A DNA stretch of 64,000 bases from Streptomyces sp. CB02366 (GCF_001905905.1 NZ_LIVT01000001.1:310001-374000), one strand, 5' to 3'; positions 44,838-53,913 are shown, numbered from the stretch's first letter. A program made the numbers and translations. The notes: generated by a model not told the origin, from the letters alone.

Positions 44838-45025
44838 TGTGTGCGGGTCTTCCGCCGCCCGGGCGCACGGGCCCTCCTCGCACCGGGCCGACGGCTTCCA
44901 CAGCAGGTCGGGGCCCGGTTCCGTACGCGTGGGGGCGCCCGCGGGAGGGTTGCCGGGCGTGGGCAGGGGGTAGGACCGCTACGACCGTTTCGCCCGCCCC
45001 GCACACCCCCGCGAGGTGATCCTCT

Positions 45026-45295
45026 GTGATCTGGGAATCCTTCGGCGCCGCCGCACTCGGACTGGCCCTGTCCTGGGCGGCGCTGCGATCACTGTCCCAC
45101 CGGCTCCCGTCCGGCCGTGCGGTGTACCTCACCGGTCCGCTGGGCGCCCTGTTCGGGGCATGTCTGACGCATGCCGCCCTGGGGCCCGGACACGTGGTGG
45201 CGACACTGATCGGCGCCGTGTCCGTCGGGGCGGTGACGCTGTCGCTCCTGATCCGGCCCCGCCGCCGCCTCACCCGGTCGGCGGCGGCCCAGTAG
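45026..45295 (+). CDS. small integral membrane protein
   Basis: 89 residues from a GTG (MIWESFGAAALGLALSW). Three hydrophobic segments (about residues 5-22, 35-52 and 56-76) and a basic end RPRRRLTRSAAAQ. It resembles a conserved Streptomyces membrane hypothetical. It converges with the MiaE-like gene only 9 bases away, with no terminator between them. Confidence 0.75.
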   Translation: MIWESFGAAALGLALSWAALRSLSHRLPSGRAVYLTGPLGALFGACLTHAALGPGHVVATLIGAVSVGAVTLSLLIRPRRRLTRSAAAQ

Positions 45296-45303
45296 CACGG
45301 CGG

Positions 45304-46050
45304 TTACGCGGCCAGTCCCAGCGCGGCCATCCGCTTGGTGTGGGCCTCGGTGATCCGGGAGAACATCCGGCCCACCTCGGCCAGGTCGAAGCCGTCCGCG
45401 ACGCCGCCGACGAGCATCGTCGAGAGGGCGTCGCGGTCGGCGACCACCCGCTGCGCCTGCGAGAGCGCTTCGCCCATCAGGCGGCGTGCCCACAGCGCGA
45501 GACGGCCGCCGACCCGCGGGTCGGCCTCGATGGCGGCGCGCACCTTCTCCACGGCGAAGTTCCCGTGGCCCGTGTCGTCGAGCACGGACAGCACGAGGGC
45601 GCGGGTGTCGGTGTCCAGCCGGGCCGCGACCTCGCGGTAGAAGTCGCTCGCGATCGAGTCGCCGACGTACGCCTTGACCAGGCCCTCCAGCCAGTCGGAC
45701 GGAGCGGTCTGGCGGTGGAAGTCGTCGAGCGCCTTGGCGAACGGCTCCATCGCGGCGGTGGGGTCCTCCTCCACGGCGGTCAGCCGGCGGCTGAGCTGCT
45801 CGAAGTGGTGGAACTCGGCGGCGGCCATCTTCGCCAGCTCCGCCTTGTCCGCGAGGGTCGGGGCGAGCTTCGCGTCCTCCGCCAGCCGCTCGAAGGCCGC
45901 CAGCTCTCCGTAGGCGAGGGCGCCGAGCAGGTCCACGACGGCTGCGCGGTACTGCGGGTCGGCGGCCGCGGTGGCCCAGTCCTGGGCGGCGATCCCGGTG
46001 GCTCCGGCGGGGTCTGCGGGGGTATCGGTGGCGTGGTCTGGCGTCTCCAT
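45304..46050 (-). CDS. ferritin-fold MiaE-like protein
   Basis: 248 residues from an ATG at 46050. It is all-helical with acid/histidine sets such as ELAAFERLAEDA, AAEFHHFEQL and DDTGHGNFAVEK that can hold a di-iron centre. It belongs to the family annotated ferritin-like or tRNA hydroxylase MiaE-like (Rv3210c). tRNA 2-methylthio-isopentenyl-adenosine hydroxylation is the family inference only. It is divergent from the DEAD-box gene. Confidence 0.85.
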   Translation of the reverse strand: METPDHATDTPADPAGATGIAAQDWATAAADPQYRAAVVDLLGALAYGELAAFERLAEDAKLAPTLADKAELAKMAAAEFHHFEQLSRRLTAVEEDPTAAMEPFAKALDDFHRQTAPSDWLEGLVKAYVGDSIASDFYREVAARLDTDTRALVLSVLDDTGHGNFAVEKVRAAIEADPRVGGRLALWARRLMGEALSQAQRVVADRDALSTMLVGGVADGFDLAEVGRMFSRITEAHTKRMAALGLAA

Positions 46051-46363
46051 GAACGGAACGATAGCCCTCTCCGCTCAGGGCGGAAGGGGCTGGTCAGCCG
46101 GGGCTCCCCACCCTTCCGATGAATTCATCCAACACACATGCGCGAATCCGGGGTACAGTGGTATTGCGCTTACTGAGCACTGTGCTGTGCCAGGGGCGCG
46201 CCCTTGAATGAGGATGCCCGGTCGGTGGCCCGATCGGCTCCGACCCGACAGCCCTCCACGCGGTGCGTACGACACGTACGACGGCAGATGAGGGGCCCCC
46301 TCAGCGGCACGAGCGCTCGAGCGACGGCAGTGGTCCCGCGCCACCCGGCCCTTAACCGGCCGG
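46051..46363 (+). other. long structured leader upstream of the DEAD-box helicase
   Basis: 313 bases without a gene. It holds an AGCAC-T-GTGCT dyad (46176-46186), a CGTACG-ACA-CGTACG hairpin near 46265 and a TGAGGGG-C-CCCCTCA hairpin (46289-46303). RNA-helicase leaders are often autoregulated. Confidence 0.6.
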
Positions 46364-48814
46364 ATGACCAACCCGGCACGGTACGACCCCCAGCGTTCGC
46401 CTCGGACCGCGTCTCACAGAAGAGGCAGCACCCTGACTACGTTCCGAGACCTCGGCATTCTTCCCGAGACGGCCGAAGCCCTTGAGGCGGTCGGCATCAC
46501 GTCCCCCTTCCCCATCCAGGAGCTGACGCTCCCCGTAGCCCTCTCCGGCTCCGACGTCATCGGCCAGGCCAAGACCGGCACCGGCAAGACGCTCGGCTTC
46601 GGCCTTCCGCTCCTGGAGCGCGTGACCGTCCCCGCCGACGTCGAGGCCGGCCGCGCCAAGCCCGAACAGCTGACCGACGCCCCGCAGGCGCTCGTCGTCG
46701 TCCCCACCCGCGAGCTGTGCCAGCAGGTCACCAACGACCTGCTCACGGCCGGCAAGGTCCGTAACGTCCGCGTTCTCGCGATCTACGGCGGCCGGGCGTA
46801 CGAGCCCCAGGTCGAGGCCCTCAAGAAGGGCGTCGACGTGATCGTCGGCACCCCGGGCCGCCTGCTGGACCTGGCGGGCCAGCGCAAGCTGGACCTCTCC
46901 CACATCCGCGGGCTCGTCCTCGACGAGGCCGACGAGATGCTGGACCTGGGCTTCCTGCCCGACGTCGAGCGCATCATCACGATGCTGCCGCCCAAGCGCC
47001 AGACGATGCTGTTCTCGGCGACCATGCCGGGCGCCGTCATCAGCCTGGCCCGGCGCTACATGTCGCAGCCGACGCACATCAACGCCACGTCGCCCGACGA
47101 CGAGGGCACGACCGTCAAGAACACGGTCCAGCACGTCTACCGCGCCCACAACATGGACAAGCCGGAGATGCTCGCCCGCATCCTCCAGGCCGAGGGCCGC
47201 GGGCTCGCGATGATCTTCTGCCGCACGAAGCGCACGGCGGCCGACATCGCCGAGCAGCTGGAGAAGCGCGGCTTCGCCTCCGGCGCGGTCCACGGCGACC
47301 TCGGCCAGGGCGCCCGCGAGCAGGCGCTGCGCGCCTTCCGCAACGGCAAGGTCGACGTCCTGGTCTGCACCGACGTCGCCGCCCGCGGCATCGACGTCGA
47401 GGGCGTGACCCACGTCGTGAACTACCAGTCGCCGGAGGACGAGAAGACCTACCTCCACCGCATCGGCCGCACCGGCCGCGCGGGCGCCAAGGGCATCGCG
47501 ATCACGCTGGTCGACTGGGACGACATCCCGCGCTGGCAGCTGATCAACAAGGCGCTGGACCTGAAGTTCCCGGACCCGCCGGAGACGTACTCCACCTCGC
47601 CGCACCTCTTCGAGGAGCTGGGCATCCCGGCGGGCACCAAGGGCGTGCTGCCGCGCGCCGAGCGGACCCGGGCCGGCCTGCGCGCCGAGGAGGTCGAGGA
47701 CCTGGGCGAGACGGGCGGCCGCGGCCGCAAGTCCGCCGCCCCCGCTCCGGCGCGCGAGGAGCGCGAGGAGCGCACCCGTACGCCGCGCCAGCGCCGCCGC
47801 ACCCGTGGCGGGACCGGTGCGGAGGGGGACGCCGTGACCGTGCCCGCCCCCTCCCAGGAGGCGGCTCCGGCAGCCCCGGCCGAGGAGGGCGGCGCGTCCG
47901 ACGCGCCGCGCACCCCGCGTCGTCGCCGCCGCACCCGCGTCAACGCCACCGAGGCGGCCGTGGCGGTCGCCGAGGCCCCGACAGTGCCCGCACCGGTGAC
48001 CGAAGCCGCCCCGGTGGCCGAGGCCGCACCGGTCGCACAGCCCGTGGCCGAGCCGGTCGCGCAGACCGTGGCCGAGTCGGCCGAGCCGGTCGCGCAGACC
48101 GGGGTCGAGGCCGTCGCGGAGACGAAGCCGCGCCGTCGTCGCAGCCGCGCCGCGAAGCCGGTGGCGGAGGAGACGGCCGCGCCCGTCGCCGCCGCTCCGG
48201 TCGTGTCGGCCCCGGCCGAGTTCCAGACCGTGGCGGGCGCCGCGGGCATCACGGAGCCGGCCCCCGAGCCGAAGGCCCGGCCGCGCCGCCGTGCCCGGAT
48301 CGCGAAGCCGGCCGACGAGGTCGACTTCCAGATCGCCCCGGCCGCCGAGCCGGAGCCCGAGACGAAGACGCGCCGCCGCCCGGCCCGCGCCACGTCGAGG
48401 CCGAAGACGGAGTCGAAGGCGAAGGCCGAGCCGAAGGTGAAGGCCGAGTCCCGGACGAAGGCCGAGCCGCAGGGCGACGCCACCGCCGCCGAGTCCGCTC
48501 CGGCCGAGCCGAAGGCCCGGACGACCAGGGCGACGAAGTCCCGCGCCAAGGCGGAGACGGTGTCGGAGTCCGCGGAGAAGACCGCCGCGAAGACCCCGTC
48601 GAAGGCCGTCTCCGAGGCGGTCGCCGCCGAGGCGGAGGCCAAGCCGCGCCGCCGCCGGGCCACCCGCACCGTCACCTCGACCGCGGCCCCGGAAGCCGCC
48701 GTGGTCTCCGCCGCCGAGGCCGTGGTGAGCGAGGCCGCCGCCGCGCCGAAGACGCGCCGCCGTCGGGCCACCCGTCCGGCGGGCGCCGCGACGGGGACGA
48801 GCACCGAGAGCTGA
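46364..48814 (+). CDS. RhlE-type DEAD-box RNA helicase with long basic tail
   Basis: 816 residues from an ATG at 46364, which has only a weak Shine-Dalgarno; AGAGG stands before an in-frame CTG at 46433, 23 codons downstream and just before the conserved TTFRDLGI, so the true start may be there. All helicase motifs are present: AKTGTGKT, PTRELCQQ, TPGRLLDL, DEADEMLD, SAT, ARGIDV and HRIGRTGRAG. From about residue 440 to the end the protein is Ala/Glu/Pro-rich and disordered, with at least six Arg/Lys blocks such as PRRRRRTR, able to bind RNA. Role in cold or RNA stress is inferred. Confidence 0.92.
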   Translation: MTNPARYDPQRSPRTASHRRGSTLTTFRDLGILPETAEALEAVGITSPFPIQELTLPVALSGSDVIGQAKTGTGKTLGFGLPLLERVTVPADVEAGRAKPEQLTDAPQALVVVPTRELCQQVTNDLLTAGKVRNVRVLAIYGGRAYEPQVEALKKGVDVIVGTPGRLLDLAGQRKLDLSHIRGLVLDEADEMLDLGFLPDVERIITMLPPKRQTMLFSATMPGAVISLARRYMSQPTHINATSPDDEGTTVKNTVQHVYRAHNMDKPEMLARILQAEGRGLAMIFCRTKRTAADIAEQLEKRGFASGAVHGDLGQGAREQALRAFRNGKVDVLVCTDVAARGIDVEGVTHVVNYQSPEDEKTYLHRIGRTGRAGAKGIAITLVDWDDIPRWQLINKALDLKFPDPPETYSTSPHLFEELGIPAGTKGVLPRAERTRAGLRAEEVEDLGETGGRGRKSAAPAPAREEREERTRTPRQRRRTRGGTGAEGDAVTVPAPSQEAAPAAPAEEGGASDAPRTPRRRRRTRVNATEAAVAVAEAPTVPAPVTEAAPVAEAAPVAQPVAEPVAQTVAESAEPVAQTGVEAVAETKPRRRRSRAAKPVAEETAAPVAAAPVVSAPAEFQTVAGAAGITEPAPEPKARPRRRARIAKPADEVDFQIAPAAEPEPETKTRRRPARATSRPKTESKAKAEPKVKAESRTKAEPQGDATAAESAPAEPKARTTRATKSRAKAETVSESAEKTAAKTPSKAVSEAVAAEAEAKPRRRRATRTVTSTAAPEAAVVSAAEAVVSEAAAAPKTRRRRATRPAGAATGTSTES

Positions 48815-48838
48815 GGCACCCGGCGACACCGCACGACG

Positions 48839-48877
48839 AACGGCCCCGGCCCCGCATCCGCGGGGGCCGGGGCCGTT
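48839..48877. terminator. hairpin terminator after the helicase
   Basis: A 15-base perfect inverted repeat (AACGGCCCCGGCCCC) with a 9-base loop. Confidence 0.85.
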
Positions 48878-48927
48878 CCCGCTTCCCGGGTGCGGCGGCT
48901 GCCGGGCGGCGGGGTTAGCCTCGCCGT

Positions 48928-49788
48928 ATGAGCCGCCCGCCCACCTTCACCCCGCCGCCCTGCGCCCGCTCCCGCGTCCTTCGCACCGAGCGCGGCGACT
49001 TCGCCGTCCTGGAGGCCGTACCGCGTACCCCGGCGCGGGCCACCGCCCTGCTGCTGCCCGGGTACACCGGAAGCAAGGAGGACTTCGTCGCCCTGCTCGA
49101 ACCGCTGTGCGCGGCGGGCTACCGGGTGCTCGCCGTGGACGGCCGGGGCCAGTACGCTTCGCGGGGGACGGGCCGCCAGGAGAGCTACGCCCAGGTCGAA
49201 CTGGCCCGGGACGTGCTCGCCCAGGCGGCGGCCTCGGAGGCCGGCCCGGGGGAGCTGCACCTGCTCGGGCACTCGCTCGGCGGCCAGATCGCCCGCGCCG
49301 CCGTCCTGCTGGACGCCACCCCGTTCCGCTCGCTGACGCTCATGTCCTCGGGCCCCGCCGAGGTCGTCGCCGCCCAGCGGGACAAGGTGAAGATGCTGAG
49401 CGACGCGCTGGCCGTCCTGTCCATGGACGAGGTGTGGGAGGCGATGCGGGCGCTGGACCCCCCGCAGGACGCGGACACCGGCGACGGCGCGGACCTGCGC
49501 CGCCGCTGGCTCGCCCACGACCCGGCCCAGTTGATCGCCACCGGGGCCCAGCTGGCCTCCGAACCGGACCGGGTGGACGAGCTGGCCGCCGTGGGACTGC
49601 CCGTCCACGTGCTGTCCGGGGAGCGCGACGACGTCTGGCCGGTGGAGCTGTTCGACGCCATGGCGCGGCGACTCGGCGCCCGTCGGACCACGATCGCCGG
49701 GGCCGAGCACTCCCCCAACACCGCCCGCCCGCAGGAGACCGCGCGGGCCCTGGCGGCGTTCTGGGACGGCCTGGGGCCGTCCGCCTGA
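48928..49788 (+). CDS. alpha/beta hydrolase (lysophospholipase-like)
   Basis: 286 residues from an ATG at 48928. The motifs LLLPGYTGSKEDF, LLGHSLGGQI (nucleophile), LSGERDDVWPVE (acid) and GAEHSPN (histidine) are in order. No signal peptide is seen. Substrate is unknown. It converges on the NYN gene with a 49-base gap. Confidence 0.9.
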   Translation: MSRPPTFTPPPCARSRVLRTERGDFAVLEAVPRTPARATALLLPGYTGSKEDFVALLEPLCAAGYRVLAVDGRGQYASRGTGRQESYAQVELARDVLAQAAASEAGPGELHLLGHSLGGQIARAAVLLDATPFRSLTLMSSGPAEVVAAQRDKVKMLSDALAVLSMDEVWEAMRALDPPQDADTGDGADLRRRWLAHDPAQLIATGAQLASEPDRVDELAAVGLPVHVLSGERDDVWPVELFDAMARRLGARRTTIAGAEHSPNTARPQETARALAAFWDGLGPSA

Positions 49789-49837
49789 CAGCCCCGGCCC
49801 GCGGGACGCCCTGATCCTGTACCCGGGCCCCGGAGGG

Positions 49838-50749
49838 TCAGTACTGCGCCTGCAGGTGCTGCCAGAAGCCGTCGCGGAGCGCCCGCCGCAGGTGGGCGTG
49901 GCCGCGCAACGAGCACTGGAGCAGGCGTTCCGCCTCGACCAGGAGGTCCTGGTCGATGGAGCCGGGCAGGTAGGGGTGGCCGGGCAGCAGGTCGGCCAGG
50001 GATTCCCGGCCCCGGGCCGCGAGCCAGGCCGCGGCGATCTGCGCGCCGACGAAGCGGACGTCCTCCCGGGAGGGGGCCGGGGTGTCGTCCTCGTACATGG
50101 TGACGGGCCGCCGGGTGACGTAGGGGCGGCAGAAGTCGAGGTCGAAGGTGCGCTGGCTGTCGACCTCCCACAGCAGTGGTTCGGCCTGGTTGCGCCCCTC
50201 GGCCGCCTCGATGCCCCAGAGGTGCACACGCGCCCCGTACCCCTGGGCCGCCTCGACCGCCGAGACCAGGTCCTCGTCGCCTCCGACGAGGGCCGCGTCG
50301 CTGATGGCGCGGTGGCGGGCGAGGGATTCGAGGTCGGTGCGGATGAGCGAGTCGACGCCTTTCTGCTGGTTGTTGGCGTTGAGGTTGCCGAGCCGCACCT
50401 TGACGTCGGGCAGTTCGGCGATGGCCTGCTGCTCGGTGGTGTGGATGCGGCGCCGGGCCCCGTCGTACCAGTAGACGCGCAGCAGCCGGCTGTCCGCGAA
50501 GATCGTGCGGGCCTTGTCGATGAAGGCGTCGATCAGCCCTTCGGCGTCGAGGTCGAAGGAGCGCCGGTCCTCGGTGCCGGTGACGAGCAGTCCGGCCGCG
50601 GCGTACACGTAACCGGCGTCCACGAAGATGGCGTGCGTCGAGGGGGTCTTGGCGACCTCGACGAGCATGCGCTGGAGCAGCTCGTTGGTGCGGTCCAGGC
50701 GGGCGCCCAGATCGGCTCCCGCCCCGAACCGCGGATCCGCCTCGTTCAT
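49838..50749 (-). CDS. NYN-domain (PIN-like) predicted ribonuclease
   Basis: 303 residues from an ATG at 50749. The N-terminal coil (LGARLDRTNELLQRM) leads to the NYN core: FVDAGYVYAA, KGVDSLIRTDL and VGGDEDLVSAVE carry the acidic triad that binds the metal. The C-terminal region is a helical extension. NYN proteins cut or process RNA. The gene is divergent from the 50-residue ORF under a SigR promoter. Confidence 0.87.
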   Translation of the reverse strand: MNEADPRFGAGADLGARLDRTNELLQRMLVEVAKTPSTHAIFVDAGYVYAAAGLLVTGTEDRRSFDLDAEGLIDAFIDKARTIFADSRLLRVYWYDGARRRIHTTEQQAIAELPDVKVRLGNLNANNQQKGVDSLIRTDLESLARHRAISDAALVGGDEDLVSAVEAAQGYGARVHLWGIEAAEGRNQAEPLLWEVDSQRTFDLDFCRPYVTRRPVTMYEDDTPAPSREDVRFVGAQIAAAWLAARGRESLADLLPGHPYLPGSIDQDLLVEAERLLQCSLRGHAHLRRALRDGFWQHLQAQY

Positions 50750-50821
50750 GCGGGCCTCGTGGTCTGTGGTGGTGCGGATACCCGCGGGTACTTAGACATC
50801 CAAAAAATTTCCTTAGCGTAG

Positions 50822-50847
50822 GGAATGTTTGCAGGGGGCATCTCGTT
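50822..50847 (+). promoter_or_regulatory. SigR-type promoter of the 50-residue gene
   Basis: GGAAT (50822-50826), 18 bases, GTT (50845-50847). It is preceded by an AT-rich block at 50799-50815. The start is predicted about 100 bases before the ATG at 50957. Confidence 0.85.
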
Positions 50848-50891
50848 ATCACTGGTGTGGAACGCGGGGAAAGCCTCGCGTTCTCCCTCTT

Positions 50892-50913
50892 GCCGGTGGG
50901 ACGTCCCACCGGC
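50892..50913 (+). promoter_or_regulatory. leader hairpin between SigR promoter and small gene
   Basis: GCCGGTGGGA-CG-TCCCACCGGC, a perfect 10-base stem in the transcribed leader, about 45 bases before the start codon. It may stabilise the mRNA, pause polymerase or regulate translation. Confidence 0.6.
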
Positions 50914-50956
50914 CCCAGCAGTTCTCCAGCAGGAGGATCAGACGAAGGGAAGCCCT

Positions 50957-51109
50957 ATGCGCTTCGAGATCATGCGCCTCGACGACGTCGACGGTACCGC
51001 CGTGGACAGCTCCGTCGTGGACGCCGCCTCCGTCAACCGGATCGTGCAGCAGGCCGCGGCGACGGGCCAGCGCCTCTACATCCGGCCGGCCGACAGTTCG
51101 GCTTCGTGA
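50957..51109 (+). CDS. 50-residue conserved small protein
   Basis: 50 residues (MRFEIMRLDDVDG start, ending IRPADSSAS) from an ATG with AAGGGAAG upstream. The sequence is a compact mix of charged and hydrophobic residues without cysteines or membrane helix. I recognise it as conserved in Streptomyces but of unknown function. A SigR promoter and leader hairpin upstream, and a strong terminator downstream (51176-51208), make it a self-contained transcription unit, probably induced by disulfide stress. Confidence 0.8.
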   Translation: MRFEIMRLDDVDGTAVDSSVVDAASVNRIVQQAAATGQRLYIRPADSSAS

Positions 51110-51175
51110 CGCACGACGGACCGATGGCGTCCGAGGAGGCCCCGGGTCTCGCCGCATCGCGCCGTTGAAGACGAA

Positions 51176-51208
51176 GCGCCCCCGCACGGAAGGTCCGTGC
51201 GGGGGCGC
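51176..51208. terminator. hairpin terminator
   Basis: A 15-base perfect inverted repeat (GCGCCCCCGCACGGA) with an AGG loop separates the small gene from convergent marC. Confidence 0.85.
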
Positions 51209-51244
51209 AGTGGTGTCCGGCGGAGGTGCGCACGTCCGGCCGGA

Positions 51245-51850
51245 TCAGGAGTTCTGGATGACCTGGGTGACGCCGTTGATGATCTGCTGGACGGCGATGG
51301 CGGAGAGCATCATGCCGGCGAGCCGGGTGACCAGCACCACGCCGCCGTCCTTGATCACCCGGATGATGACGAGCGAGTAGCGCATGGCCAGCCAGAGCAC
51401 CACGTGCATGGCGAGGATCGCGGACCACACCGAGAGCTGGCCGCCCAGGCCGTCGGCGTGCTGCACCGCGAGGATGACCGAGACGATGGCGCCGGGCCCG
51501 GCGAGCAACGGCATGCCCAGCGGTACGAGCGCCACGTTGACGTCCTTGGTCTGCGTCGGTTCGTCCGTCTTGCCGGTCAGCAGGTCGAGCGCGATGAGCA
51601 GCAGGAGAAGCCCTCCCGCGATCATCAGCGCGGGCACGGAGACGTGCAGGTAGTCGAGGATCTGCTGACCGAGCACCCCGAAGACGGCGATCACGCCGAA
51701 GGCGACCATGACCGCCTGGAGCGCCATCCTGCGCTGCACCTTGGCGGGGCGGCCCGCCGTGAGGGCGAGGAAGATCGGCGTGATCCCGGGCGGGTCCATG
51801 ATCACAAATAGGGTGAGAAAAAGGGATCCGAAGACAGCGACGTCGAACAC
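51245..51850 (-). CDS. MarC family integral membrane protein
   Basis: 201 residues from a GTG at 51850 with AAGG upstream. Six hydrophobic segments are seen, with the family motif VIMDPPGITPIFLALT in the first third and PLLAGPGAIVSVIL in the middle. MarC/NAAT proteins are putative small-amino-acid or antibiotic-related transporters with unsettled function. It lies 130 bases downstream of the PHP gene on the same strand. Confidence 0.9.
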   Translation of the reverse strand: MFDVAVFGSLFLTLFVIMDPPGITPIFLALTAGRPAKVQRRMALQAVMVAFGVIAVFGVLGQQILDYLHVSVPALMIAGGLLLLLIALDLLTGKTDEPTQTKDVNVALVPLGMPLLAGPGAIVSVILAVQHADGLGGQLSVWSAILAMHVVLWLAMRYSLVIIRVIKDGGVVLVTRLAGMMLSAIAVQQIINGVTQVIQNS

Positions 51851-51980
51851 AGTGAGCCTTGCGAGAGAAGAGGGGTGGTACGGGGCCGCACGGGCCCGCG
51901 CAGGGGCCGTCGCGGTGCGTCGGGCACGCGACGGTGCGCACGGGTGCGCGGTGGGAGAGGGGGTGGTGCGGTAGGGGGGA

Positions 51981-52847
51981 CTAGCGGCGGACGGCTCCAC
52001 CGGCGCCCGGCACGGGGAAGGCTCCCGTGGCGCGCCGGGTGATCTCGCCGTAGATCTCGGGGTCGGTGGTGAACGCACCGAGCTCGATGGCCTTCCGGCT
52101 GCCGTGGTAGTCGCTGGAGCCGGTCGTCAGCAGGTCCAGTTCGCGGGCGAGGCCGCGCAGCCGGGCCCGGGTGGGCCCGTCGTGGTCCATGTGGTCGACC
52201 TCGACGCCGTCGAGACCGGCGGCGGCGAGCGCGGCGATGGTGGACTCGGGGACCACCGCGCCGCGTTTCGCGGCGGCCGGGTGGGCGAAGACGGTGACGC
52301 CGCCCGCGGCCTTCACCAGGCGGACGGCGTCGAAGGGGTCGAGCTCGTGCTTCTTCGCGGACGCCCGTCCCCCGTGGCCCAGCCACTCCGGCGTGAAGGC
52401 GTCGGAGACGGTGGGGACGACGCCGAGTTCGACGAGGGCGGCGGCGACGTGCGGACGGCCGACCGAGCCGTCCCCGGCGATGCGGGCGACCCGCTCCCAG
52501 GTGATGGGGACGTCGAGGGCGCGCAGCTTGCGGATCATCTCCCGGGCGCGCGGCACCCGGTCGTCGCGGACGCGTTCCCGGGCCTGCGCCAACTCGGCGT
52601 CGGCCGGGTCGAAGAGGTACGCCAGCAGGTGCATGCTCACGCCGTCCACCCGGCAGGACAGCTCGGCCCCGGTGACGAGGGTGAGCCCCTCGGGCAGCGC
52701 GTCGAGGGCCTCGCGGTGGCCGCCCACCGTGTCGTGGTCGGTGAGCGCGACGACGTCCAGCCCCGCGGCGGCGGCGTTCGCGACCAGCTGGGCGGGGGTG
52801 TCCGTGCCGTCCGAAGCGGTGGAGTGGGTGTGCAGGTCGATGCGCAC
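51981..52847 (-). CDS. PHP-domain phosphoesterase
   Basis: 288 residues from an ATG at 52847. The metal ligands appear as DLHTHSTASDG at the start, ALTDHDTVGGH, GAELSC, VFAHPAA and SSDYHG. The family (TrpH, RNase AM) hydrolyses 3',5'-nucleoside bisphosphates and trims RNA ends. It is cytosolic. A role in RNA turnover fits the neighbouring NYN and DEAD-box genes, but this is inferred. Confidence 0.9.
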   Translation of the reverse strand: MRIDLHTHSTASDGTDTPAQLVANAAAAGLDVVALTDHDTVGGHREALDALPEGLTLVTGAELSCRVDGVSMHLLAYLFDPADAELAQARERVRDDRVPRAREMIRKLRALDVPITWERVARIAGDGSVGRPHVAAALVELGVVPTVSDAFTPEWLGHGGRASAKKHELDPFDAVRLVKAAGGVTVFAHPAAAKRGAVVPESTIAALAAAGLDGVEVDHMDHDGPTRARLRGLARELDLLTTGSSDYHGSRKAIELGAFTTDPEIYGEITRRATGAFPVPGAGGAVRR

Positions 52848-53117
52848 GACGCGTGACTCCGGGGCTCGCGGGCGGACGGGGGACCGCTCAAGGATAACCG
52901 CCGCGCGCCGGGGCCCCGGCCGCGCTCGGGGCGGGAGGGCCGGGCGGACGCGCTCGGGACCGGGCGGACGGGCTCGGGGCGCGTCCGGGCCCGCGCGTCC
53001 GGCCGCGCCGCGCGCCCGCCGGCCCGCACACCGGACCGCGCGGGCCGGACCGTGCCCGTGCGCGCCGCGGCACGCGCCGTCCCGCCGCGTACGCCGCCCC
53101 CGCCGGGCAGGCCGCCC

Positions 53118-53795
53118 CTACCGCTCCCCCGTCGCCTGTCGCGGCGGCGTCTCGGGGGCGGTGAGCAGCCGGGGGGTGAGCGCGCCGCAGGGGACCAGGT
53201 CCACCTCTCCCCCGGCGTCCCGCAGGTCGGTCAGGACCAGTTCGTCGTACATCAGGAGCCCCGACTGCTCCGGCCACAGGATCGCCCAGAGCCACAGCCC
53301 GCGCGCCTCGCCGGCGAAGACGGCCCGGTCCTCCGGGGCGTTCCGGACGTGCCAGAGCGGGGTGGGGCGGCCGGCGGCGTGGACCTTGGCGTCGGGGGCG
53401 GAGTCGACGTTCAGGTGGGGGCCGGGGTCCAGGCCCTCGATCCCGGCGTACCGGGCGCCGAGTCCGACGCCCAGCTCCTCGGCGACGAGCAGCAGCTCGC
53501 CCATTCCGCCCAGCGGGCCGGGTCCGGAGCAGGCCACCGCGGTCGCACGGCCGCCGCTGCGGTCGTCGCCCGCGCTGGCGACGCCGGTGAACAGCCAGCC
53601 CACGGGGAGCGGCCAGGGCATCCAGACGGGAACGCGGGCGCGGTGCACCACGACGCCGAGCGCCTCGACGCTCGGCGGGATGACCGGTTGCAGCGGGTGG
53701 ACCTGGCCGTGCGCGGAGCACTGCCAGGCGTCGGCGAAGAGACCGGGCGCCCTGACCCGGCCACCGCACTTCGGGCAACTGGGTTCGCCCCTCAT
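53118..53795 (-). CDS. DUF6758-like zinc-ribbon protein
   Basis: 225 residues from an ATG at 53795; GGGGG precedes it by few bases. The N-terminus has CPKCG and WQCSAHGQVHPLQP, a zinc ribbon. Two Trp-rich blocks, VWMPWPLPVGWLF and RGLWLWAILWPEQ, suggest a beta-rich body. The family name is from memory and no function is known. It is divergent from the MFS gene. Confidence 0.82.
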   Translation of the reverse strand: MRGEPSCPKCGGRVRAPGLFADAWQCSAHGQVHPLQPVIPPSVEALGVVVHRARVPVWMPWPLPVGWLFTGVASAGDDRSGGRATAVACSGPGPLGGMGELLLVAEELGVGLGARYAGIEGLDPGPHLNVDSAPDAKVHAAGRPTPLWHVRNAPEDRAVFAGEARGLWLWAILWPEQSGLLMYDELVLTDLRDAGGEVDLVPCGALTPRLLTAPETPPRQATGER

Positions 53796-53883
53796 AACCC
53801 CCAACCGTCCTCCCCGCCGGACGTCCCGTCAAGGACGATCACCCGTCCGCAGCGTGGCCCCGACCGGGAAAAATAGATGTAGC

Positions 53884-53913
53884 TTGCATTTATTAGATTG
53901 TCTAACTTATTCT
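53884..53913 (+). promoter_or_regulatory. promoter with internal palindromic operator for the MFS gene
   Basis: TTGCAT (-35, 53884-53889), 18 bases, TATTCT (-10, 53908-53913). The spacer contains TTAGATTGTCTAA (53893-53905), a perfect 5-3-5 dyad of MarR-operator type. A bound repressor would block polymerase. The region is strikingly AT-rich for this genome. Confidence 0.75.

Noticed and set aside
52848..53117. Possible small gene in the 270-base gap between PHP and DUF6758 genes
   Set aside because: Frames here are Arg/Pro/Gly low complexity without ribosome binding sites; treated as noncoding GC-rich spacer.
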